From Tunturibacter gelidoferens (GTDB taxonomy: Bacteria; Acidobacteriota; Terriglobia; Terriglobales; Acidobacteriaceae): a DNA stretch of 64,000 nucleotides. A program made the position numbers and the translations under genes. The notes under the pieces are model-generated. The model saw only the letters and a program-made list of their open reading frames with translations, was not told the origin of the DNA and did no database searches. Positions 52,817-63,561 of this stretch are shown here, in pieces (the first letter of the stretch is position 1; every line of letters begins with the position of its first letter). The stretch spans positions 4,464,001-4,528,000 of the forward strand of contig NZ_CP132938.1 in assembly GCF_040358255.1 (NCBI RefSeq), written 5' to 3'.

Positions 52817-53953
52817 ATGTACGCCGAACGTCATCTCTCCGCCACCCGCGCCCTACTGGCCGTCGCAACTCTAGCCATCACTCTCGGCTTCTCCGGATGC
52901 AAGAGTTCCGCGCCCGCGACTCCTACCGACGACGCCAGTCTCACCGCCGCTGTGCAAAGCCGCATCTTCGGGGACGACGCACTCAAGTCCGAGCCCATCA
53001 ACTCCTCCGTCCAGGGACGCGTCGCCACCCTCAACGGCAACGTCAGCAGCGAAGCAGCGCGCTCCCTCGCCGCAGCCGACGCCGCTCAAGTCGCCGGGAT
53101 CAAGACTGTAGTCAACAATCTCTCCGTGCAGGCTCCCGCTCCCGCCATCACTGCCGCAGTCGTTCCTCCGCCTCCACCCCCTCCCCCCGTCGCACCAAAG
53201 AAACTCCCGCCCCCCAAGCCAACACCCAAGCCAAAGCCCGCCCCCGTCGTTCACGAGTCTGCGCCTGCCGATGTTCCTCCCCCTCAGGTAGCAGCCGCCG
53301 TCCCGCCCCCGGCCCCCCAGCAGGAACTCCCTCCGCCTCCTCCACCCCCGCCGCCCGCGCCTGAATTCCGTAGCATCACAGTTCCACCCGACACCACGAT
53401 CCCCATTCGCATCACTCAAACTCTCGACAGCGCCACCACCCAACAGGGCGACAGCTTTACCGGCACCGTTGCCACCGACATCATCCTCGACGGTCTCGTC
53501 GTCATTCGCCAGGGAACCCCTGTCTCGGGCCGTGTCTCCGCCGTTCAGGAAGCAGCCCACTACAAAGGCAGTTCCCTACTTACCGTCGAACTCACCAGCA
53601 TCAACCGGCGCGGCGAAAAGCTCGCCGTCACCACAGAACCCTACAGCGTCGAAGGCAAGGGCCGCGGCAAAAATACAGCCGAAAAAGTCGGCGGCGGAGC
53701 AGCCGTCGGTGCTATCCTCGGTGGCATCCTCGGCGGTGGCAAAGGAGCAGCAATCGGCGCAGCAGCCGGTGGCGGTGTCGGCGCTGGCGCAAACACCATC
53801 ACCCGCGGCGAACAAGTTCAGATCCCATCCGAAAGCCTCATCCGCTTCCGCCTGACCAACACTTTATCTCTCAGAGTTTCCGCAAAAAATACCGAGAGCA
53901 CCAGCTCCAATCCCGATCTTCAACAGCGGCCTGGAGACCAGCCGCCCCAATAG
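52817..53953 (+). CDS. BON-domain lipoprotein with Pro-rich linker and Gly-zipper
   Basis: 378 residues. A lipobox (LGFSGC, cysteine about residue 28) ends the signal. Then a BON domain (VQSRIFGDDALKSEPINSSV, GRVATLNGNVSSEAARSLAA), a long Pro/Ala/Lys linker with polyproline runs (about residues 105-195), a small beta domain (TTIPIRITQTLDS, DIILDGLVVIRQGTPVSG) and a glycine zipper (GAILGGILGGGKGAAIGAAA). BON and zipper parts point to the outer membrane; TonB-like linker length suggests reach across the periplasm. Confidence 0.85.
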   Translation: MYAERHLSATRALLAVATLAITLGFSGCKSSAPATPTDDASLTAAVQSRIFGDDALKSEPINSSVQGRVATLNGNVSSEAARSLAAADAAQVAGIKTVVNNLSVQAPAPAITAAVVPPPPPPPPVAPKKLPPPKPTPKPKPAPVVHESAPADVPPPQVAAAVPPPAPQQELPPPPPPPPPAPEFRSITVPPDTTIPIRITQTLDSATTQQGDSFTGTVATDIILDGLVVIRQGTPVSGRVSAVQEAAHYKGSSLLTVELTSINRRGEKLAVTTEPYSVEGKGRGKNTAEKVGGGAAVGAILGGILGGGKGAAIGAAAGGGVGAGANTITRGEQVQIPSESLIRFRLTNTLSLRVSAKNTESTSSNPDLQQRPGDQPPQ

Positions 53954-54118
53954 CAAAACTTTGCATCTAACCGTTTAGAACAATGGACGCAGACCACTCG
54001 GCCTGTCGTCCCATTTCCTGAAACTCATCATCGCGAAGCCGGTCTAAACCAAGCTGCAGCCGACGAATCCGTCACAAGACTGCCCCTAACCGAACCATCA
54101 CTCCAGAGGTGTTCCGTC

Positions 54119-55915
<1,797 letters not shown>

Positions 55916-55929
55916 CCTTTTCCTTTACC

Positions 55930-56025
55930 AAACTCTGCCGTTGTTCTTGCCGTTGCCGTCGCCGTCGCTTTTTCTTCTGCTTTTCTTGTTGTCATCCCCG
56001 AAGGGGATCTGCTTTTGCTCTTTGT
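55930..56025. repeat. GTTGCCGTCGCC run with TTGTCATCCCC unit
   Basis: CCGTTGTTCTTGCCGTTGCC and TCGCCGTCGCTTTTTC lead into CTTGTTGTCATCCCCGAAGG and GGATCTGCTTTTGC, then more TTGCACG. Same composite as at 21918 and 36463. With copy B it fills the 495-base gap between the GH57 and UbiA-like genes. Confidence 0.65.
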
Positions 56026-56102
56026 CGTTGCACGTTCTCCCATCACCAGACAATCGCCACCCTAAGCGATGGTCAACCAAGACCTGCGCGCTCACCAAAA
56101 AA

Positions 56103-56372
56103 CCTGTCAAGCCCCAAAACCACGAAAACCCGCGCCAATCCAGCACATTCACGTGGCGTATTAGTTTCACGCCAACAGCTATAATGAATGAATAAGCAAA
56201 GAGAAAAACCCCGGAAACCACCGGGGTTTTCGACATTAAACCGTAACCCCTTTGATTGGACGAATTTACCCGCAACCCTTTTGGAATGAAGATTTTGCAA
56301 AGGGCAAAAAATCGTAAATATTTGAAAAAAGGTAGTTTACGGTAGGGTACCCCCCGGGGGGACCCCCCAAAT
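56103..56372 (+). repeat. Promoter-hairpin element, copy B
   Basis: Starts CCTGTCAAGCCCC with ACCCGCGCCAATCCAGC, ACGTGGCGTATTAGTTTCAC, consensus TATAAT (56180-56185), the hairpin AAAACCCCGG/CCGGGGTTTT (56205-56214, 56221-56230), then near-repeats GTAACCCCTTTGATTGG and GCAACCCTTTTGGAATGAAG, and ends in a GGTACCCCCC/GGGGGGACC palindrome. A transcript from TATAAT ending at the hairpin would be only about 40 bases. Confidence 0.7.
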
Positions 56373-56410
56373 TCCACCCCCAATCGCACAACCAATGGCA
56401 TCAGAGACTA

Positions 56411-57322
56411 ATGGAAAGGACCAGACTGACGGTGACGACAGCGACCCAAACCCCACCCCACACCGCCACTCTCAGCCACCAAGCCACATCTCCCAGGAAT
56501 CCCCTCACCCTCTGGCATCTTCTCTCCCTCGATGCCCCCACAGTAGCCGCCCTTTGGACCTGGTTCATCGCCTCTGCCAACCACCTCCATCTACCAGCGG
56601 TCAGTATCGTAGCCATGTTCCTCGCCGTCTGGATGCTCTACGCCGCCGACCGTCTTCTTGACGCCCGCCTCATCGGCACATCAAACAACGGAAAGCTCGA
56701 AGCGCGCCACTACTTCCACAACCGACACCGCCGCTCCTTCCTCGCAGGCATCCTCTCAGCCTCCATCGCGCTTGCCGTTCTCCTACCCCGGTTCGAAGCC
56801 GCAGCGATCCAGCTCTATCTCATCCTCGGCGGCCTGCTCTGCGGCTACTTCATACTCATTCACGCCACCAGCAGCGCTCACCGTCTCCCAAAAGAGATCG
56901 CCGTCGGCCTCTTCTTTGCCGCAGCCACCTTTATCCCTACCGTAGCTCGCCGTCCCGACCTCCGCATCTCCCTGCTCCCGCTCGCGATCCTCTTCGCTAC
57001 CGCGTGTAGCCTCAACTGCCTCTTCATCTACGCCTGGGAACACAGCTCTCTTCCGCAATCCGATCATCAGGCACACGCCGCCACTCATCTGGCCCTCCGC
57101 AACCTTCCCCTTCTCACCACCGGCCTCATCTTCCTCAGCGCCGCCCTCACCCGGCTCGACCACCAGGCTTCCTGGCCAATCCCATTTGCGATCGCCGTCT
57201 CTGCCACATCCCTTCTCCTTCTCCATCGCCGTCGCCACCACACAGGCCGGCTCGCCCTCCGCAGCCTCGCCGACCTCGCCTTCATCACTCCGCTCCTCCT
57301 ACTCCCCTTCCTCCCTCGATGA
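56411..57322 (+). CDS. Multi-pass membrane protein, UbiA-like
   Basis: 303 residues with about eight helices. The segment AVWMLYAADRLLDARLIG sits where UbiA prenyltransferases have NDxxDxxxD, giving a weak match with two Asp spaced five apart; the second Asp-rich loop is not evident. I read it as a distant UbiA relative that may not be catalytic. The stop overlaps the next start by four bases, so it heads a run of four genes. Confidence 0.6.
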   Translation: MERTRLTVTTATQTPPHTATLSHQATSPRNPLTLWHLLSLDAPTVAALWTWFIASANHLHLPAVSIVAMFLAVWMLYAADRLLDARLIGTSNNGKLEARHYFHNRHRRSFLAGILSASIALAVLLPRFEAAAIQLYLILGGLLCGYFILIHATSSAHRLPKEIAVGLFFAAATFIPTVARRPDLRISLLPLAILFATACSLNCLFIYAWEHSSLPQSDHQAHAATHLALRNLPLLTTGLIFLSAALTRLDHQASWPIPFAIAVSATSLLLLHRRRHHTGRLALRSLADLAFITPLLLLPFLPR

Positions 57323-57981
57323 CGACCGCCCAACCCAACTTCGATCTCATCGCACGCCCCTATCGCTGGCTCGAATACATCACCCTCGGCCGCGCTCTCG
57401 AAGACTGCCGCCTCCATTACCTTCCAAGCCTCCTCAAGCGCAAGCAAGCCCTCGTCCTCGGCGATGGCGACGGCCGTTTCCTCGCCCAACTCCTCGCCGA
57501 AAATCCTCACCTCCGCGCCGATGCGATCGACACCAGCGCCGCCATGCTCCTGCTCCTCCGTAAACGCTGCGAAGCCCTGGCCCCCAACGCATCCACCCGC
57601 CTCAAGACCCACCAAGCCAACGCACTCACCTGCCCACTCGACGGACCCTACGATCTCATCGTCACCCACTTCTTCCTCGACTGCCTCACGCAGCCCGACC
57701 TCGAGAATCTAGTCAACCGCATCGCACCAACTCTCGCCCCGAAAGCCCTCTGGCTGGTCTCTGACTTCCACATCCCCAGCGGCCCCATGCGTCTCCCTGC
57801 AAAGGTCCTCGTCCGCACTCTCTACCTCGCCTTCCGCATCCTCACCGGGCTCCGCACCGCTCGACTCCCCGACCACGCCACCTCCCTCCAGCAAGCAGGC
57901 CTCACTCGAATCGCACATCGACACCGACTCGCCGGCATCCTGGTCACCGAACTCTGGCAGTTCAACCCGGCCACTCCATGA
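57319..57981 (+). CDS. SAM-dependent class I methyltransferase
   Basis: 220 residues. After PYRWLEYITLGRALEDCR comes the SAM loop ALVLGDGDGRFLAQLLAENP, acidic strand ADAIDTSAAML, motif PYDLIVTHFFLDCLTQPDLE and LWLVSDFHIPSGP. Substrate unknown; coupling to the membrane protein by ATGA suggests a lipid or quinone-like target, which is inference. The stop also overlaps the ATG at 57978 of the next reading frame. Confidence 0.85.
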   Translation: MTTAQPNFDLIARPYRWLEYITLGRALEDCRLHYLPSLLKRKQALVLGDGDGRFLAQLLAENPHLRADAIDTSAAMLLLLRKRCEALAPNASTRLKTHQANALTCPLDGPYDLIVTHFFLDCLTQPDLENLVNRIAPTLAPKALWLVSDFHIPSGPMRLPAKVLVRTLYLAFRILTGLRTARLPDHATSLQQAGLTRIAHRHRLAGILVTELWQFNPATP

Positions 57982-58034
57982 GCCCCTCGACGACGGAGCA
58001 CAAACTTTTTCCTCGCCAAACCCACAACCACACC

Positions 58035-58040
58035 TACAAT
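58035..58040 (+). promoter_or_regulatory. TANNNT box six bases before the M1 peptidase start
   Basis: TACAAT, six bases (CCCGGT), then ATG 58047, which starts the signal peptide. No ribosome binding site is visible. Confidence 0.45.
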
Positions 58041-58046
58041 CCCGGT

Positions 58047-60149
58047 ATGCCGCGCACCCAACCGTTCCTCGTCGCTGCACTCCTTCTACCGCTCGCCGTC
58101 CAGGCCCAAACAACTCCACAGCCCAGCATCGCCACCAACTCCCCCGATGGCAAACCTCTCTCCACCCGGGTCGTCGCCTACAACATCGACGCCAAACTCG
58201 ACACCGGTAAAAAGACCCTCGACGCCACCGAGACCCTCACCTACAAAAACCTCACAGGCCAGCCCCTCGCTTCAATCCCCTTTCATCTCTACCTCAACGC
58301 CTTCCGCCCCGAGTCCACCTTCACCAGCGAAACCCACTTCACCGGCGGTGTTCGCGGCAACGAAGACGATAACGACTATCCCGCGGAAGAGCGCGGCAGC
58401 ATCACCATCTCCCACATCGAGGCCGACGGCTACGGCGACCTCACCACAGCCATGCACTTCATCGCACCCGACGACAACAACGCCGAAGACCACACCGTAA
58501 CCGAGCTCAGCCTCCCTCACCCGCTCGCGCCCAACGACTCCATCACCTTCCGCCTCGACTTCCACGACGTCTTCCCTCTCTCCGTCGCGCGCAACGGCTA
58601 CAAGCGCGACTTCATCATGGGAGGCCAGTGGTATCCCAAGCCCGGCGTCTTCTGGCACGGCGCCTGGAACTGCCACCAGTACCACTCCACCACAGAGTTC
58701 TTCTCCGACTTCGCCACCTTCCGCGTCTCACTCACCCTCCCGCGCCGCTACGTCGTCGGAGCCAGCGGCATTCCCACGGGTGAAGCCATCAACCCGGACA
58801 ACACCAAGACTCTCAGCTTCTACGGCGAAGACATAGGCGACTTCGCCTGGGCCGCCAGCCCGAACTTCACCATCACCGATGGCACCTATCTTTCTTCCCT
58901 CGGCCCGGTAAAGATCCACGTCCTCGCGCTCGCCGCCCATCCCAAAGCCGGTGCTCGTTACCTCGACATCATGCAGAAGACCCTCGCGCAATATGACCAT
59001 CGCTACGGGCCCTATCCCTATAAGATCATCACCGTCATCGATCCCGAACCAGGCTCCGAGATCGGCGGCATGGAGTATCCCACTCTCTTCACTGGCGACA
59101 CCTCCTGGTACGATCCCACCTACCTCACCGAGCAAGCTGCCGAGCACGAGTTCGGCCACCAGTACTGGTACGGCATGGTCGCCACCAACGAGTTCGAAGA
59201 TGCCTGGCTTGACGAGGGCATCAACTCCTACACCGAAGTTACGGTCATGAACGCGATCCTCGGCTCCCAGAACTCCGTCTTCGGACGTTCCTACGCGAAC
59301 TTCAGCGACACCGACCTCCGTCGCCTCGACTACAGAGCCAAACCTGACTTCGATCCGGTCACCCGCTGGGCCTTCAAATTTCGTGACTTCTTCTCCTACG
59401 GCGGCATCACCTACGGTAAGTCGGCGACACTCCTCGCCACACTCGAAGGCCTCATCGGTCGCGACACCATGGAGGAAGCGATGCGCACCTACTTCATGCG
59501 CTACCGCTTCACCCATCCAACCACCGAAGACTTCCTCCGTACCATCGAAGAAGTCGCCATCAAAAACGGTCGCGCAACCGCCCTCGGAGGCACAGTCATC
59601 AATCCTTCAACTCAGACCGCGCGTCATGCAGACACGCCCCAGTTCATTCCGCAGACCGGCCTCGCCGCCGTCTTCAACGCTCCGAGCAACTCTCAGGTTG
59701 TCCCCATCTCAAGCCTCCGCCCCTACTTCAATCAGGCCGTCTACGGAACGCAAGTTCTCGACTACACCGTGGATCAAGTCTCCTCTGATCCAGTCAAGTG
59801 GTGGCTTCCCGAAACTAAAGACAAGAAGCAGATCCAATACCTCTCCACGGTCTACCTGCATCGCAAGGGCGACTTCACCCTTCCCGTCACCGCCGAGATC
59901 GCCTTCGACGACGGCACGCGCCTTCGCGAACACTGGGACGGCCTGGACCGATGGACCAAGCTCACCTACACCCGCAACGCCAAGATCGTCTCCGTCGAGA
60001 TCGACCCTGACCACGTCATCCCACTCGATAAAGACCTCTTCAACAACAGCTACGTCACAACACCCAACAACATCCCTGCACGCAAGATCTCCAATATCTG
60101 GCTCAACGTTCAACAACTTCTAGCCCAACTCTCCTCTTGGATGGTGTGA
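58047..60149 (+). CDS. M1 family metallopeptidase, exported
   Basis: 700-residue zinc aminopeptidase-like enzyme. Signal peptide (PFLVAALLLPLAVQAQ). The N-terminal sheet domain has YNIDAKLDTGKKTLDATETL; the GAMEN-like motif is GGMEYPTL; zinc site HEFGHQYWYG (about residue 367) and NEFEDAWLDEGINSY supply the ligands. ATG 57978 overlaps the methyltransferase stop but adds a tail before the signal peptide, so ATG 58047 is preferred; it has a TACAAT six bases upstream. Confidence 0.9.
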   Translation: MPRTQPFLVAALLLPLAVQAQTTPQPSIATNSPDGKPLSTRVVAYNIDAKLDTGKKTLDATETLTYKNLTGQPLASIPFHLYLNAFRPESTFTSETHFTGGVRGNEDDNDYPAEERGSITISHIEADGYGDLTTAMHFIAPDDNNAEDHTVTELSLPHPLAPNDSITFRLDFHDVFPLSVARNGYKRDFIMGGQWYPKPGVFWHGAWNCHQYHSTTEFFSDFATFRVSLTLPRRYVVGASGIPTGEAINPDNTKTLSFYGEDIGDFAWAASPNFTITDGTYLSSLGPVKIHVLALAAHPKAGARYLDIMQKTLAQYDHRYGPYPYKIITVIDPEPGSEIGGMEYPTLFTGDTSWYDPTYLTEQAAEHEFGHQYWYGMVATNEFEDAWLDEGINSYTEVTVMNAILGSQNSVFGRSYANFSDTDLRRLDYRAKPDFDPVTRWAFKFRDFFSYGGITYGKSATLLATLEGLIGRDTMEEAMRTYFMRYRFTHPTTEDFLRTIEEVAIKNGRATALGGTVINPSTQTARHADTPQFIPQTGLAAVFNAPSNSQVVPISSLRPYFNQAVYGTQVLDYTVDQVSSDPVKWWLPETKDKKQIQYLSTVYLHRKGDFTLPVTAEIAFDDGTRLREHWDGLDRWTKLTYTRNAKIVSVEIDPDHVIPLDKDLFNNSYVTTPNNIPARKISNIWLNVQQLLAQLSSWMV

Positions 60150-60162
60150 GTGCCTGGATCGT

Positions 60163-61305
60163 GTGAGTAATCGTCCGACAAAGCCCAAGCCCCGCAACAC
60201 GAATCAGGAGTTCCGCCACATGCTCGAACGCCGCAACATCTTCCTTCACGGCCTCTTCCTGACGTTTCGTCGCTTCCCGGCGGTCCTGTGGGCCTACGTC
60301 TTCAATCTCGGCCTCGCTCTACTCTTCACCGTTCGCCTCCATAGTCAGTTCAGCTCCATCATGGATCACTCCATGGCCGCACAACGACTCATGGGCGGCT
60401 TCGACCTCGGCACAATGGGCGAAGCCTTTCTCCGCCTTCAAGACGGTCCCTCAGGCGGCAGGACGGAGTCCTACTCCGCTATTCCCCTCTATCTCCTCGT
60501 GTATTTCTTGCTCGTGCCCGGAACCCTCTACTGTTACCAAACCAAGAGCCCTGCCCGCCTTAGTACTCTTCTGCACCAGGGCCTGCTCCACTTTTGGAGA
60601 TTCTTCCGAATCACTCTCCTCACCATCCTCATCTCGACGCTCATCCTCGGCCCTCTCGTCTTCCTCCAGTCCAAGTGGGCTGATCACGTTGACAAACACG
60701 CGGTCGAACGTCATGCCTTCTTCGCAACCCTTATCGGCTACATCCTCATCTTCCTCGTAGCCTCCATCCTTCGTCTCTACTTCGATCTCGTCGAGGTCTA
60801 CACCGTCCAATTAGGTCTGCATCTGCGCCACAACGGCAAGCCAGACCGCCGCGTCCGCCGCGCCCTTGCACCCGCGGGGCGAACCCTCCGCGCTCACTTC
60901 TCGCAAGCGTGGCCCATCTTCCTCTTTCTCACCCTGCTCGGAGCGGCCGCCGTAATCCTCACCGCCCGCGTCTCGATGCACATGCTCGCCCAGCCGCGAG
61001 TCTGGCCAATGTTTCTGCTCGCCCAATCAGGCCTCTTCGTCTTCTTATTCACCCGCTTCTGGCAGCGCGGAGCCGAAATCTCCCTCGCGCTCCAGAACCC
61101 CATCTTCACCCCCTCTCCCTTGCCGATCCTTCCAATCGTTGGCACGGTCAACCGCATCGACCCTCTGCACCCCAATCACTCCATACCAACTCCGCAGTCC
61201 GCCCTGCCCCTCGACCCGATCCCAAACCCGGAACCCGCCTCACCCTCGCTCGACGAACCAGATCCCGGAGTCTTCCATCACGATCCAGCCAAACCACCGC
61301 ATTAG
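60163..61305 (+). CDS. Multi-pass membrane protein of unknown function
   Basis: 380 residues with about six helices (VLWAYVFNLGLALLFTVRL, AIPLYLLVYFLLVPGTLYC, ITLLTILISTLILGPLVFL, LIGYILIFLVASILRLYFDL, IFLFLTLLGAAAVILTARV, WPMFLLAQSGLFVFLFTRFW) and a Pro-rich C-tail. No family recognised. GTG 60163 begins 13 bases after the M1 stop, in a small duplication. Probably co-transcribed with the peptidase. Confidence 0.7.
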   Translation: MSNRPTKPKPRNTNQEFRHMLERRNIFLHGLFLTFRRFPAVLWAYVFNLGLALLFTVRLHSQFSSIMDHSMAAQRLMGGFDLGTMGEAFLRLQDGPSGGRTESYSAIPLYLLVYFLLVPGTLYCYQTKSPARLSTLLHQGLLHFWRFFRITLLTILISTLILGPLVFLQSKWADHVDKHAVERHAFFATLIGYILIFLVASILRLYFDLVEVYTVQLGLHLRHNGKPDRRVRRALAPAGRTLRAHFSQAWPIFLFLTLLGAAAVILTARVSMHMLAQPRVWPMFLLAQSGLFVFLFTRFWQRGAEISLALQNPIFTPSPLPILPIVGTVNRIDPLHPNHSIPTPQSALPLDPIPNPEPASPSLDEPDPGVFHHDPAKPPH

Positions 61306-61378
61306 TCCGGGATCTCACCACACGTTCACCGCCCGGCCATGTTCCAGAAACAACACTGCGATAGAATGTGAATAGATT

Positions 61379-61912
61379 ATGAATTTGTATATTCTTCGCC
61401 ATGCCAGTGCCGGCCTTCGCCGAGCCAACCCCCTTCTCGACATGAAGCGTCCGCTCGATAAAGAAGGAAAAAAACACAGCCTACAACTCGCCTACGTGCT
61501 CAATGCATTGAACATACAGTTCGACCTCATCGTCTCAAGCCCGCTGAAGCGCAGTCTCCAGACCGCCGCTATGATCGGCACCGAGACCGGTTACGAGGCG
61601 CCGATTCAACAATCTGACGCACTGGCCCCCGCCGCCACCGTAAAAGACTTCCAAAAGCTCCTTCGCGAGCTCTCCAATCGCGAAAACGTTCTCGTTGTGG
61701 GCCATAACCCCAACATATCTGTCTTCTTAGGCTCCCTCCTGGTGCCCGCCTCAAGCCCGGAAGCCAAGATCCGCCTCCGCAAGGGGTCCATTGCCCGTGT
61801 CGTCCTAACCCGCGGCCCTGCCACCCTGCAAGCCCTTTTGGATCCTCGTACCGTCCGCGCCCTCTACGCCACCTCAACGAAGAGCTCCCGCCGGAAGACC
61901 TCGCGGAAGTAA
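61379..61912 (+). CDS. sixA: Phosphohistidine phosphatase SixA-like
   Basis: 177-residue histidine-phosphatase superfamily enzyme: LYILRHASAGLRRANP with the catalytic RHx, SSPLKRSLQTA and VVGHNPNISVFLGSLL with the second His. SixA removes phosphate from histidine of phosphorelay proteins. The C-terminal 16 residues overlap the 3' end of the converging ppx gene by 49 bases. Confidence 0.9.
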   Translation: MNLYILRHASAGLRRANPLLDMKRPLDKEGKKHSLQLAYVLNALNIQFDLIVSSPLKRSLQTAAMIGTETGYEAPIQQSDALAPAATVKDFQKLLRELSNRENVLVVGHNPNISVFLGSLLVPASSPEAKIRLRKGSIARVVLTRGPATLQALLDPRTVRALYATSTKSSRRKTSRK

Positions 61913-63426
61913 GCCGCTTCCTTCTTCAGCGACCAGGCCTCTAACTCTGCCCCGCCGCGCCCCGGCACCAGCTCCAGCAGCACCCGCTTCGGATACACGT
62001 GGGTCTTCATCTGGAGTACCGCGCTGGCCCGATCCTGATTCAGCGCTACCGCCAGCCGCAGCAGGACCACCGCCCGCGTAACGTTGGCATGCTCTTCCAC
62101 AGGAATCCATCGCATCGGCCGGTCCAGCGGATCCGGCCGGCTCTTCCCCATATAACGAGCCACGGCGCTCACAATCATTCGCTGCTCTGGAGAAAATCCG
62201 AAGATCTCCGAGTTCGCAATAATGTACTGCGTATGCCGGTAGTGTCCCTGGTGGTTCATAAACTTGCCGACATCCTGCATCATCGCCGCCGCCTCAAGCC
62301 ACAGCCTGTACTCCTCCGGCAGCTCATGCACTCGTGCCAGCGCATCGAATAGCTCCACCACATGTTGCCGTACCGGCTCCACCTGCCGCTGTTCGATTCC
62401 ATATCTCTCGCAGACCTCCAGCACTCCCGCCCAACGCTCGCTCTCAATCTTCTGGTGTACCGAGGTCCGTAGATCCACCTCCGCCAGCATCTGCGCCAAC
62501 ATCCCATCCCGCAGCCCCAGCGGCGAGTAGCGAAAGCCCTTCAATCCCATCTTTTCCAGCAGGCTCGCATACACCAGCGACCCGCCAATAATGATCTCCG
62601 ACCGCCGCGGACCGATCCCCGGAACAGCCTCCCGCTCCGCATTGTTCATCTTCGCCAATCGATCAGCCAGCCTCCGCACATCCGGAGTATCCGCAGTCAA
62701 CGCCCCCACGCGCTCCAGCCGCTTCTTGGCCAGCGTCTTCTTCACCGTTCTGCCTATGCGAACATGACCGCTCGCCTCCGCCAGCGCCGACGCCGTCCCC
62801 GAGGTCGCAATCACCAACCCCACCCTCGGCGTCCCCAGCTTCTTCTCTGCCCGCTTCAACTCGCGGTCGATGAACTGTTTCAACCGTGCAACATCCTCCT
62901 TCGACGGCGGATCGGTTCGCAGAAACTCCTCCTGCAGCCGTACCGCGCCCAATGGCATGCTCACCATCGTCTTGATCCGTCCACCATCGGAGAGCGTCAC
63001 CTCACAGCTCCCGCCACCCAGATCAATCAGCAGGCAACGACCCCGTGCCCCGACCTCATGCGTCACCACCCCCAAATGAATCAACCGCCCTTCCTCGAGC
63101 CCCGAGATCACCTCAACGCTCCATCCCGTCGTCGCCTTCACCCACTCGGTAAACGCCGCGGCATTCCGCGCATCCCGCATCGCGCTCGTCGCCACCACAC
63201 GGACCTTATCCGCCACATGGAGCTGTACCGCTTTATGAAACCGCTTGAGCGCCCGAATGGTCGCCGCCATCGCCTCCGGTGAGATCACTCCGGTCTGAAA
63301 AACACTCTCCCCCAGTCGTGTAACTTCACGATCTTCGTGCAAAGTCTTCAATCGGTGCATCTGAACCGTAGCAATCTTCAACCGGCAAGAGTTCGACCCA
63401 ATATCGATCGCGGCAAACGTAGGCAT
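61864..63426 (-). CDS. Ppx/GppA exopolyphosphatase-type phosphatase
   Basis: 520 residues. The N-terminal actin-like fold has AAIDIGSNSCRLKIATV, the middle LLIDLGGGSCEVTLSDG and the SGTASALAEASGHVRIG region. The C-terminal 190 residues form an HD-type domain (VELFDALARVHELP, DVGKFMNHQGHYRHTQYII). Degrades inorganic polyphosphate or pppGpp. Strong ribosome binding site AGGTGA before ATG. It meets sixA tail to tail; the sixA-ppx pairing is a known neighbourhood. Confidence 0.92.
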   Translation of the reverse strand: MPTFAAIDIGSNSCRLKIATVQMHRLKTLHEDREVTRLGESVFQTGVISPEAMAATIRALKRFHKAVQLHVADKVRVVATSAMRDARNAAAFTEWVKATTGWSVEVISGLEEGRLIHLGVVTHEVGARGRCLLIDLGGGSCEVTLSDGGRIKTMVSMPLGAVRLQEEFLRTDPPSKEDVARLKQFIDRELKRAEKKLGTPRVGLVIATSGTASALAEASGHVRIGRTVKKTLAKKRLERVGALTADTPDVRRLADRLAKMNNAEREAVPGIGPRRSEIIIGGSLVYASLLEKMGLKGFRYSPLGLRDGMLAQMLAEVDLRTSVHQKIESERWAGVLEVCERYGIEQRQVEPVRQHVVELFDALARVHELPEEYRLWLEAAAMMQDVGKFMNHQGHYRHTQYIIANSEIFGFSPEQRMIVSAVARYMGKSRPDPLDRPMRWIPVEEHANVTRAVVLLRLAVALNQDRASAVLQMKTHVYPKRVLLELVPGRGGAELEAWSLKKEAAYFREVFRRELFVEVA

Positions 63427-63561
63427 ATTTCGAAATCACCTCAGGGAGTAAAAATCCCACCACCAGCAGATTACATCCCGCGATCCATTCTCTGGATCCG
63501 GCTGGCTCGTGTCAGCAGCTCACCCTCTCATCCATTTATGCTTAGAGAGCCTCACAAAATC

